From the NCBI GenBank assembly GCA_021202635.1, contig JAJQCQ010000053.1:1-53730 (forward strand): a stretch of 53,730 bases of DNA, read 5' to 3'. Below the pieces are notes generated by a model. It ran no database searches and had not been told where the DNA came from. It worked only from the letters and a program-made list of their open reading frames with translations. Shown here one piece after another: positions 43,822 to 52,849 of this stretch. How positions within the stretch are numbered: the first letter of the stretch is position 1; every line of letters starts with the position of its first letter. This DNA is from Lachnospiraceae bacterium (GTDB taxonomy: Bacteria; Bacillota; Clostridia; Lachnospirales; Lachnospiraceae). The translations under genes and the position numbers were made by a program.

Positions 43822-44580
43822 TTACTGAAAATCTATGATTTCCGTCCATCTGCGTAAAAATGCTTCTTCCTCGGGAATTCCCTTGGTCATCTGTGCTGCT
43901 GCGGCGATGGGCAGCCATTTTTGTACATACTGCTTTGCAGTGTCACTTTTTTTACAGAAAAGCTCCAGATACAGGTCTGCTTTTTTCTGATTTCTGAGAG
44001 CAAATTCAAGATAGGTAATAGCTGCGTCTCCGCTGGCATTTCCCTGTGTCGCGTGTGCCCAGTCTACGATTGTCATGGAGCCATCCTCACGGACAATGAC
44101 ATTGCTTGGGTTGAAGTCGCCATGGCAAAGCTTTGTGTGGTTTGGCATGGACTGCAGCCGGGTATTCAGTTCATAGCGTGTGGTCGCGTCAATCTTATCC
44201 TTCAGGCTGGCGATCTTCCGCGCAAATTTATCTTTCTGTAAGGTCAGCCGCGGCGCTTTTTTCGCGTGCATGGAAAGCTGTGCGTCCACGAATTGCTCCA
44301 TATAAGTTTCGATGTGGAGCGGATCATTTTCCATCTTTTCTTCCAGTGTTTCTCCGGCCACGTACTGAATGGCGAGCGCCCATTCTCCGTCAATCTCGGT
44401 CACCTCAAGAACCGGCGGAATATTCAGTCCGCTCTCTTCTACCCGGGCCGTACAGAGTGCTTCATTAAATACATTGGCTTTGCCGTGTTCTTTCGTAAAT
44501 ACCTTGATAATACGGTCCCCGTCCTGATAAACGACCTTGTACGGACGAGTGGCTAATAATTTTTTATCCTTTAAATTCAT
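43822..44580 (-). CDS. Aminoglycoside phosphotransferase-family (choline-kinase-like) protein
   Basis: A 252-residue kinase-fold protein with the catalytic loop CHGDFNPSNVIV and metal-binding VDWAHATQG. The family includes choline/ethanolamine, sugar and aminoglycoside kinases; nothing here points to drug resistance. GGGAGGAG lies 7 nt before the ATG. It is 105 bp after adhE and ends in a clear terminator. Confidence 0.88.
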   Translation of the reverse strand: MNLKDKKLLATRPYKVVYQDGDRIIKVFTKEHGKANVFNEALCTARVEESGLNIPPVLEVTEIDGEWALAIQYVAGETLEEKMENDPLHIETYMEQFVDAQLSMHAKKAPRLTLQKDKFARKIASLKDKIDATTRYELNTRLQSMPNHTKLCHGDFNPSNVIVREDGSMTIVDWAHATQGNASGDAAITYLEFALRNQKKADLYLELFCKKSDTAKQYVQKWLPIAAAAQMTKGIPEEEAFLRRWTEIIDFQ

Positions 44581-44684
44581 GGTTCGTCTCCTCCCACCTG
44601 CTCTTTTTTAAATTTAATTTCCGCTTTTTTTGCAGACCAATGAATGCTCCTGCAGCAAAAGCGGTAATAGAAGTATGTCACTGG

Positions 44685-47303
44685 TTACTGACGATCCTTT
44701 CCGTAGTATGCTTTCAGATAGATCTCTTTCAGCTCAGACATCAGAGGATATCTTGGATTTGCGCCGGTACACTGGTCGTTAAATGCCTGTTCCGTCATCT
44801 CATCCAGCGTATCCAGGAAGTATTTTTCGTCTACGCCGTAATCGCGGATCGTCGGCTTAATCTCGATGGTTCGCATCAGCTCTTCCAGTTTTTCAATCAG
44901 CTTATCCAGTATCTCCTGGTCATTTTCTCCGGTCAGTCCTACAGAGCGGCCAATCTCGGCATACCGTGCAAGTGCATGCGGATACTGGTACTGTGGAAAG
45001 GTGCCCATCTTCGTCGGAACCTCCGCGCTGTTGTAGCGCATTACCTCGGTGAGCACCAGTGCATTGGCGATGCCGTGCGGAATGTGGTGGAATGCTCCCA
45101 GCTTGTGTGCCAGAGAATGATTTATGCCGAGAAAAGCATTGGCAAAAGCCATACCGGCCAGGCAGGAAGCGTTTGCCATATGGTCTCGTGCTTCGATGTC
45201 GTTTCCGTCTTTGTACGCGCGCGGCAGATACTCGAATACGAGTCTGATCGCCTGCAGTGCCAGGCTGTCTGTGAAATCCGAAGCCATGACAGACACATAA
45301 GCCTCGATCGCATGGGTCATGACATCGATGCCGGACGCACAGGTAAGTCCCTTCGGTGCGCTGATCATGTTATCCGTGTCAACTATCGCCATATCCGGAA
45401 GAAGCTCATAATCGGCCAGCGGCCATTTGATGCCGGTCTCTTTGTCGGTAATGATTGCGAACGGTGTCACTTCAGAGCCGGTACCGGAAGAGGTCGGGAT
45501 GGCTACAAAATACGCTTTCTTTCCCATCTTCGGGAAGTTGTAGATTCTCTTGCGGATATCCATGAAATCCATCGACATATCTTCGAAATTCGCGTCCGGA
45601 TTTTCATACAGTACCCACATGATCTTGCCGGCGTCCATCGCAGAGCCGCCGCCCAGAGCGATAATCACATCCGGCTCAAAGGCAGTCATCGCCGCCGCAC
45701 CTGCCTTTGCGGAAGCAAGGGAAGGATCCGGTTCTACATCGGAGAAGCAGGTGTGAACGATGCCCATTTCATCCAGTTTTTTCTCAATCGGCCTGGTGTT
45801 TCCATTTTTATAAAGGAAGGAATCCGTTACGATAAACGCGCGTTTTTTCCCCATTACGGTGCCGAGCTCATCAAGCGCAACCGGCATGCAGCCTCTCTTA
45901 AAGTAAACCTTTTCCGGCGTCCTCATCCACAGCATATTCTCTCTCCTTTCGGCCACGGTCTTGATATTGATCAAATGCTTCACGCCTACGTTCTCGGATA
46001 CGGAATTGCCGCCCCAGGAACCGCAGCCAAGCGTCAGAGACGGGGCAAGCTTAAAGTTGTACAGATCGCCGATTCCGCCCTGAGAGGAAGGGGTGTTGAT
46101 CAGAATCCGGCAGGTCTTCATCGCCGCCGCGTGCTTTGCCATTTTCTCGGTTTCATTTACGTTAATATAGAGAGAAGAGGTGTGGCCAAAGCCGCCATCC
46201 GCTACCAGACGCTCCGCCTTTGCGATGGCTTCATCGAATGTCTCCGCTTTATACATGGCCAGAACCGGAGAAAGCTTTTCATGTGCGAATTCTTCACTGA
46301 TGTCTACAGATTCTACCTCGCCGATCAGAATCTTTGTCCAGGTCGGGACTTCTACGCCAGCCATCTGCGCGATGGTATAGGCAGACTGCCCTACGATCTT
46401 CGCATTCAGAGCGCCGTTGATAATGATCGTCTTGCGCACCTTCTCCAGCTCATCCTCTTTCAGAAAATAGCAGCCCCTGTACTGAAATTCGTCCTTGACC
46501 TGCTGATAAATGTCTGCAAGGACAGTAACCGACTGTTCAGACGCACAGATCATACCATTGTCAAAAGTCTTAGAATGAATAATCGAGTTTACAGCCAGAC
46601 GGATATCTGCCGTATCATCGATAATGACAGGCGTATTTCCTGCGCCTACGCCGAGAGCTGGTTTGCCGGAAGAATAAGCAGCCTTTACCATCCCGGGGCC
46701 GCCGGTCGCCAGAATGATATCTGCGTCCCTCATAACCATATTGGTCAGCTCCAGGCTGGGGATATCAATCCATCCGATGATGCCTTCCGGAGCGCCGGCC
46801 TTTACCGCAGCCTCCAGAACCACCTTCGCTGCCTCAATGGTACTTTTCTTCGCGCGCGGATGCGGACTGATGATGATTGCATTTCTCGTCTTCAGCGAAA
46901 TCAGCGTTTTGAAAATCGCAGTCGAGGTCGGGTTTGTGGTTGGAATCACAGCCGCAATCAGGCCAATCGGTTCCGCAATCTTTTTGATGCCATAGGTTTT
47001 ATCCTCTTCGATTACGCCGCAGGTCTTTGTGTTTTTATATGCGTTATAGATATATTCAGAAGCATAATGATTTTTGATTACCTTATCTTCCACAACACCC
47101 ATGCCGGTCTCTTCTACCGCCATTTTAGCGAGAGGGATGCGGGCTTTGTCTGCGGCGGTAGCGGCGGCCTTAAAGATTCGGTCGACCTGCGCCTGCGTAT
47201 AAGTTGCAAAAACCTTCTGTGCCTCTTTCATGGCAGCCATCTTCGCTTCCAGGGCTTCCGCTGTGTCAATGATGTCAGGAATGGTTACGTCTGTGTTCGC
47301 CAT
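44685..47303 (-). CDS. adhE: Bifunctional acetaldehyde-CoA / alcohol dehydrogenase AdhE
   Basis: Reduces acetyl-CoA to ethanol in two NADH-dependent steps, recycling NAD during fermentation. The 872-residue protein has an N-terminal aldehyde dehydrogenase half with catalytic Cys253 (NGMICASEQSV) and a C-terminal iron-dependent alcohol dehydrogenase half (GGGSAMDAGK, TSSGTGSEVTPFA, and iron-ligand His in NHSLAHKLGAFHHIPHG). Such proteins form helical spirosomes. The start at 47303 has AGGAGG 6 nt upstream. Its promoter and palindromic operator lie at 47368-47436. An antisense frame covers the whole gene but has no support. Confidence 0.97.
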   Translation of the reverse strand: MANTDVTIPDIIDTAEALEAKMAAMKEAQKVFATYTQAQVDRIFKAAATAADKARIPLAKMAVEETGMGVVEDKVIKNHYASEYIYNAYKNTKTCGVIEEDKTYGIKKIAEPIGLIAAVIPTTNPTSTAIFKTLISLKTRNAIIISPHPRAKKSTIEAAKVVLEAAVKAGAPEGIIGWIDIPSLELTNMVMRDADIILATGGPGMVKAAYSSGKPALGVGAGNTPVIIDDTADIRLAVNSIIHSKTFDNGMICASEQSVTVLADIYQQVKDEFQYRGCYFLKEDELEKVRKTIIINGALNAKIVGQSAYTIAQMAGVEVPTWTKILIGEVESVDISEEFAHEKLSPVLAMYKAETFDEAIAKAERLVADGGFGHTSSLYINVNETEKMAKHAAAMKTCRILINTPSSQGGIGDLYNFKLAPSLTLGCGSWGGNSVSENVGVKHLINIKTVAERRENMLWMRTPEKVYFKRGCMPVALDELGTVMGKKRAFIVTDSFLYKNGNTRPIEKKLDEMGIVHTCFSDVEPDPSLASAKAGAAAMTAFEPDVIIALGGGSAMDAGKIMWVLYENPDANFEDMSMDFMDIRKRIYNFPKMGKKAYFVAIPTSSGTGSEVTPFAIITDKETGIKWPLADYELLPDMAIVDTDNMISAPKGLTCASGIDVMTHAIEAYVSVMASDFTDSLALQAIRLVFEYLPRAYKDGNDIEARDHMANASCLAGMAFANAFLGINHSLAHKLGAFHHIPHGIANALVLTEVMRYNSAEVPTKMGTFPQYQYPHALARYAEIGRSVGLTGENDQEILDKLIEKLEELMRTIEIKPTIRDYGVDEKYFLDTLDEMTEQAFNDQCTGANPRYPLMSELKEIYLKAYYGKDRQ

Positions 47304-47367
47304 TGGAAATCCTCCTTTGAGATATTCGAAATTCAGTTTCACATCGGTTATATTCTTACTAAGAAAC

Positions 47368-47397
47368 TGATAAAAAATTAACGTTAAATTTTTATCA
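47368..47397. promoter_or_regulatory. 30-bp palindrome between adhE promoter and start (candidate Rex site)
   Basis: The half-sites TGATAAAAAATTAAC and GTTAAATTTTTATCA match at 14 of 15 positions, centred on TTAACGTTAA. It lies 10 bp downstream of the -10 box, where a repressor would block transcription. On the minus strand TTGATAAAAATTTAAC resembles the Rex consensus TTGTTAA-N4-TTAACAA (11 of 14 conserved positions). Rex is the NADH sensor that controls adhE in clostridia. Confidence 0.6.
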
Positions 47398-47407
47398 ATC
47401 TACGGGT

Positions 47408-47436
47408 ATTATAATCTTCTATACGTGATTCGTCAA
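47408..47436 (-). promoter_or_regulatory. Strong promoter of adhE
   Basis: On the minus strand -35 TTGACG (47431-47436) and perfect -10 TATAAT (47408-47413) with a 17-bp spacer, about 105 bp before the start. Confidence 0.8.
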
Positions 47437-47523
47437 GGCTGAATATCTCATAAAATATTTTGAGAAAATGCTGCTATTTGAGGAGTTTTGACCAGATTTT
47501 CAGGCACAGTTTATTCCAATACA

Positions 47524-48021
47524 TCAATCTGACAGTTTTCTGCCTCCATCATCGTCCCATCCCTTGCAGACATCTACCCACTCTGTATACCTGGAATGCT
47601 CTTCTAACTCTCCAATGGTAAGCTTTACCGCACTGTGTCCGCTTCCAGCCGCAGGGTAGACAAACGCAAATCGCTTCAGTGAAACATCAAGAAAAACTGT
47701 CACATCCGGATTGACCGCAAATGGACAGACGCCACCCGGAGCATGACCAACCACTGCCTCCACCTGCTCTGCCGGTATCATTTTTGACTTCTGGTGAAAG
47801 GCATTTTTATATTTCCTGTTGTCAATTTTGGCATCCCCGGCTGTTACGATCAGTATTGGCTTTTCCTCCAGAAACAACGACATGGTTTTTGCGATCTGCT
47901 TCGGCTCACAGCCGATTGCGTTTGCAGCCTCTTCCACAGTGGCGCTGGATTTTTCAGGAACAATGATACGATCCGCCAAATCTGCAGAGAAAAAATATTG
48001 CTGGACATTTTCAAAAGACAT
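47524..48021 (-). CDS. YbaK/EbsC-family aminoacyl-tRNA deacylase
   Basis: A 165-residue YbaK-domain protein (KSSATVEEAANAIGCEPKQI, KTMSLFLEEKPILIVTAGD, conserved Lys and GGVCPFA). Members hydrolyse mischarged tRNAs such as Cys-tRNA(Pro) or are of unknown specificity. It is a lone gene upstream of adhE with its own leader. Confidence 0.9.
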   Translation of the reverse strand: MSFENVQQYFFSADLADRIIVPEKSSATVEEAANAIGCEPKQIAKTMSLFLEEKPILIVTAGDAKIDNRKYKNAFHQKSKMIPAEQVEAVVGHAPGGVCPFAVNPDVTVFLDVSLKRFAFVYPAAGSGHSAVKLTIGELEEHSRYTEWVDVCKGWDDDGGRKLSD

Positions 48022-48148
48022 TTTTCATCATCCTCTCGTTAAAAATCTCTATAGCATAATCAGATAACTCTACCATATTATACTTTTAAGGCTATACATG
48101 TCAACGAAAATAAAATCCTTTCCGGCACAATTTTTAAAATTTTCTGCT

Positions 48149-48178
48149 TTGACAATTTTTAGCTAAAAATGGTATAAT
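48149..48178 (+). promoter_or_regulatory. Consensus promoter with a 16-bp palindrome in the spacer
   Basis: -35 TTGACA (48149-48154) and -10 TATAAT (48173-48178) with an 18-bp spacer. Sixteen bases of the spacer (48155-48170) form the perfect palindrome ATTTTTAGCTAAAAAT, a good site for a dimeric regulator. It serves the gene at 48301. Confidence 0.75.
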
Positions 48179-48300
48179 ATTACTATATAAGGTACTGTGA
48201 TTTCATGAATACCCATAGATCTGGTGCCTGTATATCTCTGTTCAGGCTCGTGCCGCAACAGGCATTTTGGCGTTTCAGTCAGACAAGGAGGTGGATAGTG

Positions 48301-48540
48301 ATGAAAAGAGTAAAGGCAGCCTGCATTTGCCAGACACTGCATTTTATGCTGAAAGAAGATCTGGAGCACAGTTACGCAGTAAAGATGGTGCAGGAAGAAG
48401 TCGCACAGTATAAGAGAGGTCTTGATCGGAATCAGACAAAGTATAAGATCATCGAGGAAAACGAACAGCCGGACGGATCGATTATGCTCAAGGTGATCAA
48501 ACAGTACAACAACAGCCCGGTTGGGGATTATCTCGACTGA
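48301..48540 (+). CDS. Small conserved protein of unknown function
   Basis: A 79-residue soluble protein (MKRVKAACICQTLHFMLKED, EEVAQYKRGLDRNQTKYKII, IKQYNNSPVGDYLD). I recognise the type as a conserved hypothetical of Lachnospiraceae, without known role. The start at 48301 has AAGGAGG 9 nt upstream; the frame from 48205 lies in the leader. It has a consensus promoter and a strong terminator, so it is a well-defined single-gene unit. Confidence 0.8.
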   Translation: MKRVKAACICQTLHFMLKEDLEHSYAVKMVQEEVAQYKRGLDRNQTKYKIIEENEQPDGSIMLKVIKQYNNSPVGDYLD

Positions 48541-48582
48541 GTATCTGACACAATTCAGAACGGTATCGCATTATGTGTGAGA

Positions 48583-48616
48583 AACCCACGGACCTTTTGG
48601 TCCGTGGGTATTTTTG
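48583..48616 (+). terminator. Strong rho-independent terminator
   Basis: CCCACGGACC pairs with GGTCCGTGGG around TTTT, followed by TATTTTTG. It ends the 48301 gene and, lying just beyond the stop of the converging PLP gene at 48621, could work for both. Confidence 0.85.
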
Positions 48617-48620
48617 AATT

Positions 48621-49784
48621 TCAGTTTTTGAGGCTTAGATTCAATCGTGCCAGTCCCTCTCGCACCACAACGTTCGGGCAGGCTACATTCATGCGCAGAA
48701 ATCCTTCCCCATTTTTTCCATACTGACTGCCGGAACAGAGATATAATCCTGATTTCTTCCGGATTCGATGTGCCAGATCCGGATATTCCCCTGGGATGCC
48801 TGGTATCGCACGGCCGTCCATCCATACCAGATACGTTGCCTGCGACGGTATCACCGTCAGCTGAGGGATATGCTTCTCTACGTATTCCGCGACTGTTCTT
48901 TTATTCTGATCGATATACACTCGCAGCTCATCAAGCCAAGGGCCTCCTTTTGTGAAAGCAGCGATGGCAGCATCCACAGCGAACGCGTTCGGCTCTCCCA
49001 CTTCATCTGTGTTCAGTCCTCTCCAGACCTTGTGCCGCAGTGTCTCATTCGGGACCGCGACAGCCGCGGTTTGCAGACCGGCCAGATTGAAGGTTTTTGT
49101 CGGCGCAATGCAGGTTACACTGTTCTCCCGGCAGGCTTCCGATACGGAAGCAAAGGGAATATAATCATATCCCGGCGCTGTGATATCACAATGAATCTCA
49201 TCGGAAATGACAATTACATGATATTTCCGGCAAAGCTCACCGATTTTTGCGAGCGTCTCTCTATCCCAGATGTTGCCAGTGGGGTTCTGCGGGTTACACA
49301 GAATCATCAGAGTTGTCTGGGGATCGGCAAGCTTTTCTTCCAGGTCAGTAAAATCCATACTGTATGTATTTCCATCATATTTCAGCGGATTTTCCAGCAC
49401 CTGACGACCGTTGTTAAGGATGGAATTGAAGAAAATATTATAAGTTGGTGTCTGCAGCACCACCTTTTCTGCCGGTGTAGTCAGTTTTCGCACCATACTG
49501 GAGATGGCGGGGACGATACCGGTACAAAAGACCAGCCAGTCTTTTTGCATCCGGAAGGAATGACGGCTCTCCCACCAGTCCCCGTAAGCCTGATACCAGG
49601 CATCCGGAATACATGTATATCCAAACACACCGTGCGCTGCCCGCGCTTCAATCGCGGCACGGATCTCCGGCGCCGCCGCGAAATCCATATCCGCCACCCA
49701 CATGGGCAGTTCAAACTCTTTTACATCCCATTTTTCAGAATAAGTATTTTTCCGGTTAATCGGAGTGTCAAAATCATAAATCAT
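48621..49784 (-). CDS. MalY/PatB-type PLP enzyme (cystathionine beta-lyase family)
   Basis: A 387-residue fold-type I PLP enzyme. Signatures are PMWVADMDFAAAPEIR, FCTGIVPAISSMV, QTPTYNIFF, LCNPQNPTGNIW, VISDEIHCDI and the PLP Lys in APTKTFNLAGLQ. PatB/MalY proteins split cystathionine or cysteine S-conjugates; MalY also binds a regulator in E. coli. The start at 49784 (MIYDFDTPINR) follows GGAGAAG by 9 nt; an ATG at 49799 is weaker. No methionine genes are adjacent. Confidence 0.92.
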   Translation of the reverse strand: MIYDFDTPINRKNTYSEKWDVKEFELPMWVADMDFAAAPEIRAAIEARAAHGVFGYTCIPDAWYQAYGDWWESRHSFRMQKDWLVFCTGIVPAISSMVRKLTTPAEKVVLQTPTYNIFFNSILNNGRQVLENPLKYDGNTYSMDFTDLEEKLADPQTTLMILCNPQNPTGNIWDRETLAKIGELCRKYHVIVISDEIHCDITAPGYDYIPFASVSEACRENSVTCIAPTKTFNLAGLQTAAVAVPNETLRHKVWRGLNTDEVGEPNAFAVDAAIAAFTKGGPWLDELRVYIDQNKRTVAEYVEKHIPQLTVIPSQATYLVWMDGRAIPGIPGEYPDLAHRIRKKSGLYLCSGSQYGKNGEGFLRMNVACPNVVVREGLARLNLSLKN

Positions 49785-49930
49785 GTCGATCTTCTCCATT
49801 TGGTCTCTTTTCGTGTAAATATTTATTTTGCTTATTCTCACGCTTGCATCCGGCAAAACATTTTCTTTTTTAATAAAATTGCTTCGCTGTGCAGACAGGC
49901 AGAAAAACAGTTCTTTCGCTTTGAATTGTT

Positions 49931-50779
49931 CTACCGTTTACAGAGAATTGTCGTCTTCTCCGGATCAATCTTATCCCGCTCCATAATCAGTTCCCCAATG
50001 GACTGGGCGCGGATCACGCCGCCGGATGGATTGAGTACGCTGTCGATATGGCTGTCGATCTCGGCGTCCACGGTTGAATATTCAAAGGCCAGCGTGGTAT
50101 TGATCAGTTTACAGTTTTTCATCACAAGGTTGTCAATATAGCACATGCCCTGCAGGCTCTCGATGGTACAGTTGATCAGGGTCAGATTCTTTGCATTCCA
50201 CCCCAGGTATTCTCCGGAAATGAAGGTATCGTACACGGTGATGTTTTCACTGTTCCAGAATGAATCCTTTGAGAGCAGACGTGAATTGCGGATTTTCACG
50301 TTTTTCGCGCCGTCGAACGAATAATTCCCATAGAGCGTGAATGCTTCAATATCCATATTTTCGCAGTTCATGGCGAAATAATCGCCCTTTGCCATGACGT
50401 TCTCCATTCGTACATTCCGGCAGCTCCAGAGTGTCTCTGCCGCATTCGGGAAAGAGACCTTCCGCAGAGTGAGGTCGTCACAGCGGCGGAAATTTTTTGG
50501 AGCCTCGATCGAGGAATCCTCTACTGTGATGTGCTCCGTATACCACACACCGGCGCGTCCCATCTCAAACCAGGTGCTGTTCTTGACTGATATATTTTTG
50601 GCATACCAGAGCGGATACTTCCATTTGAACATGCAACCGTCCAGCTCGATATTTCGGCTTTCCTTCAGTGGGGATTCTCCATCGTCAAAAATCGTATCAG
50701 TGATTTTCAGATCGTGCCCCTGGAAAAGTGCTCTTTCTCCTGTCAGGAATTTCTGGTGTATTTGTGTTTTCTCTTCCAT
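49931..50779 (-). CDS. DUF3737 beta-helix protein
   Basis: A 282-residue protein of repeated short strands (SRNIELDGCMFKWKYPLWY, AKNISVKNSTWFEMGRAGVW, AKNVKIRNSRLLSKDSFWNS) that fits a right-handed parallel beta-helix of the DUF3737 family. No signal peptide is visible. Function unknown. The start at 50779 has GGGAGG 9 nt upstream. It lies after the ABC exporter genes, near the MalY-type gene, with separate spacing. Confidence 0.85.
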   Translation of the reverse strand: MEEKTQIHQKFLTGERALFQGHDLKITDTIFDDGESPLKESRNIELDGCMFKWKYPLWYAKNISVKNSTWFEMGRAGVWYTEHITVEDSSIEAPKNFRRCDDLTLRKVSFPNAAETLWSCRNVRMENVMAKGDYFAMNCENMDIEAFTLYGNYSFDGAKNVKIRNSRLLSKDSFWNSENITVYDTFISGEYLGWNAKNLTLINCTIESLQGMCYIDNLVMKNCKLINTTLAFEYSTVDAEIDSHIDSVLNPSGGVIRAQSIGELIMERDKIDPEKTTILCKR

Positions 50780-50875
50780 TATATATAACCTCCCATTTAA
50801 GCGGATAAGGAACACGATTCATTCCCATCCGTTGCTATCTTTTTTAGTGAATCGTTTATACTCGAATGGTTCCTG

Positions 50876-52849
50876 TCATCTGCCGTCAAGCTTTTCCATA
50901 TGCGACTGGAGCATATATAACTCGTAATAACGCCCCTGCGCGTCAATCAGCTCCTGGTGCGTTCCCCTCTCGATGATTTCCCCGTGAGAGAGCACAAAAA
51001 TCTGGTCAGCGTGTCGAATCGTTGAGAGACGGTGTGCCACGATGAGCATGGTCCCGATGGAGCGCATGCGCTCTAAGGAATCCTGTATCAGAATTTCTGT
51101 CTCTGTGTCGATGTTTGCGGTCGCCTCATCCAGGATCATAACCGACGGATGATGGAGGATGGTGCGTGCAAAGGATAAAAGCTGGCGCTGCCCGGCAGAG
51201 AAATTGCTTCCCCGCTCACGCACTTCTTCATCCAGACCATGCTCCAGACGGCTGATAAAGCCATCCGCGTTTACATAGCGGCAGACATCCATGATCTCTT
51301 CATCCGATATATTTCTATCATCAGAAATCGCCGCAGCTTTCATACGCTCCTTATCCGCTGAGCCGTCTGCTTTGTTTTTTTCACTCGACAAAGCAGACGC
51401 GGTATCGCCCAGCACGATATTGCTGCGAATGGTACCCGAAAATAGAAACACATCCTGCAGCATCTGTCCGATCTGACGGCGCAGGCAATCCGTTTTGATT
51501 TTCCGGATGTCAATTCCGTCGATGAGAATCTCACCCTTCTGGAATTCATAGTTTCGTGTGAGCAGTGCAAGAATCGTGGTCTTTCCTGAACCAGTCGCAC
51601 CGACAAAGGCAGCGGTTTCTCCTGCATTTACGTGGAAAGAAACACCCTTTAGTATCCATTCACCGGGAATGTAGGCGAACCATACGTCTTTGAATTCAAT
51701 CTCCCCGCGAAGCCTGGGAACCTCAATCGCATCCTCGGCATCGGTCATTTCCAGCGGCAGATCCAGAAGTGAAAACACCTTCTCCGCGGACGCGAACGCC
51801 GACTGCAGCCAGTTGAACTGTTCCGCCAGATTCTGGATCGGGTCGAAAAACTTGGAAATGTACATATAAAAGGAAACAATCGTTCCGCTGGTCAATGTCT
51901 GGCCGAGAAACGTGGTCTCCCCAAGATATCCTTTTCCGCCCAGATACAGCAGGCAGAGTACCGAGCTGATATAAAGCATATAAATCAGAGGCCGGAAAAT
52001 TCCGAATACGAATACCTGCTCTCCTCTGGCGCGCCCGAGAGCCTTGCTTTTTGCGGAAAATTCTTTGTTTTTCGTCTCTTCCCGGTTGAAAATCTGTGTG
52101 ACCTTAATGCCGGATAAATTTTCGGAAAGCCAGGTATTGATATCGGTGGTACAGTCCTTTACTTTACGGTACGCGCGCCGCGAAAATTTCTGAAAGATGA
52201 CCGTGAACAACACGATAAATGGTACGAAACAGAGAACCATCAGGGTCAGCTCATAATTCAGAACCAGCATGGCGGCAAGCACACCTGCAATCACGAAACA
52301 GTTTTTCAAAAGCCGTGCCAGAAGGCTGGTGAACATCAGCGAAATCGCGTTCGTGTCATTTGTCACACGGGTCACAAGCTTGCCAACCGGAATTTCGGTC
52401 AGCTGCGCATGCGAGAACGCTTCGATGTGTGTAAACAGTTCTTCCCTCATACGTGAAATAATCCGCTGCCCGACCTTCTGCAAAATAATCGCTTGAAAAT
52501 ACGAACAAACCATGGAAACCACGAGAATCATCGCATAGACCACTACATAGCGGAACAGCGGCTGTAAGGTAAAATCACCCGCTACCAGGTTCTCGATTCT
52601 TCCTACAATCAGCGGAGAGAGAATATCATAAGCGATGGAAAACAGCATCAGGAACAATACCAGCAAAAACTGTTTCCAGTACGGCTTTGCGTACAGAAGC
52701 AGACGCTTTAATATCACGCTGTCTTTCATATGGCGCTCAAATCCCATGGATTCTTTTTTATCTTTTACCAGCACGTAAGCCAGGATGAGCACCGCGCTGA
52801 TTGTGCCGATGATCGCGCCCACCAGCAAAAGGGGAAAATATTCACGCAT
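50876..52849 (-). CDS. ABC exporter half-transporter with the active catalytic site
   Basis: A 657-residue type IV exporter half: an extra N-terminal helix (about 6-28), a six-helix membrane domain (about 60-340) and a nucleotide-binding domain with Walker A GATGSGKTT (417-425), signature FSAGQ (550-554), Walker B MILDEA with catalytic Glu575 and an H-loop (VAHRLST). The signature departs from LSGGQ. Residues ~482-514 are a charged insertion between the first helical-subdomain strand and the signature. It overlaps the upstream partner gene by 8 bp. Together they form a heterodimeric exporter of the BmrCD/LmrCD type; the cargo is unknown. Confidence 0.93.
   Translation of the reverse strand: MREYFPLLLVGAIIGTISAVLILAYVLVKDKKESMGFERHMKDSVILKRLLLYAKPYWKQFLLVLFLMLFSIAYDILSPLIVGRIENLVAGDFTLQPLFRYVVVYAMILVVSMVCSYFQAIILQKVGQRIISRMREELFTHIEAFSHAQLTEIPVGKLVTRVTNDTNAISLMFTSLLARLLKNCFVIAGVLAAMLVLNYELTLMVLCFVPFIVLFTVIFQKFSRRAYRKVKDCTTDINTWLSENLSGIKVTQIFNREETKNKEFSAKSKALGRARGEQVFVFGIFRPLIYMLYISSVLCLLYLGGKGYLGETTFLGQTLTSGTIVSFYMYISKFFDPIQNLAEQFNWLQSAFASAEKVFSLLDLPLEMTDAEDAIEVPRLRGEIEFKDVWFAYIPGEWILKGVSFHVNAGETAAFVGATGSGKTTILALLTRNYEFQKGEILIDGIDIRKIKTDCLRRQIGQMLQDVFLFSGTIRSNIVLGDTASALSSEKNKADGSADKERMKAAAISDDRNISDEEIMDVCRYVNADGFISRLEHGLDEEVRERGSNFSAGQRQLLSFARTILHHPSVMILDEATANIDTETEILIQDSLERMRSIGTMLIVAHRLSTIRHADQIFVLSHGEIIERGTHQELIDAQGRYYELYMLQSHMEKLDGR

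Noticed and set aside
43822-44580. Aminoglycoside resistance gene
   Set aside because: Only the general phosphotransferase motifs are present; the context is housekeeping and fermentation genes.
44640-47381. 913-codon open frame on the plus strand, antisense to adhE
   Set aside because: It mirrors adhE codon by codon, has no recognisable domain or ribosome site, and such shadows arise from codon bias on the coding strand.
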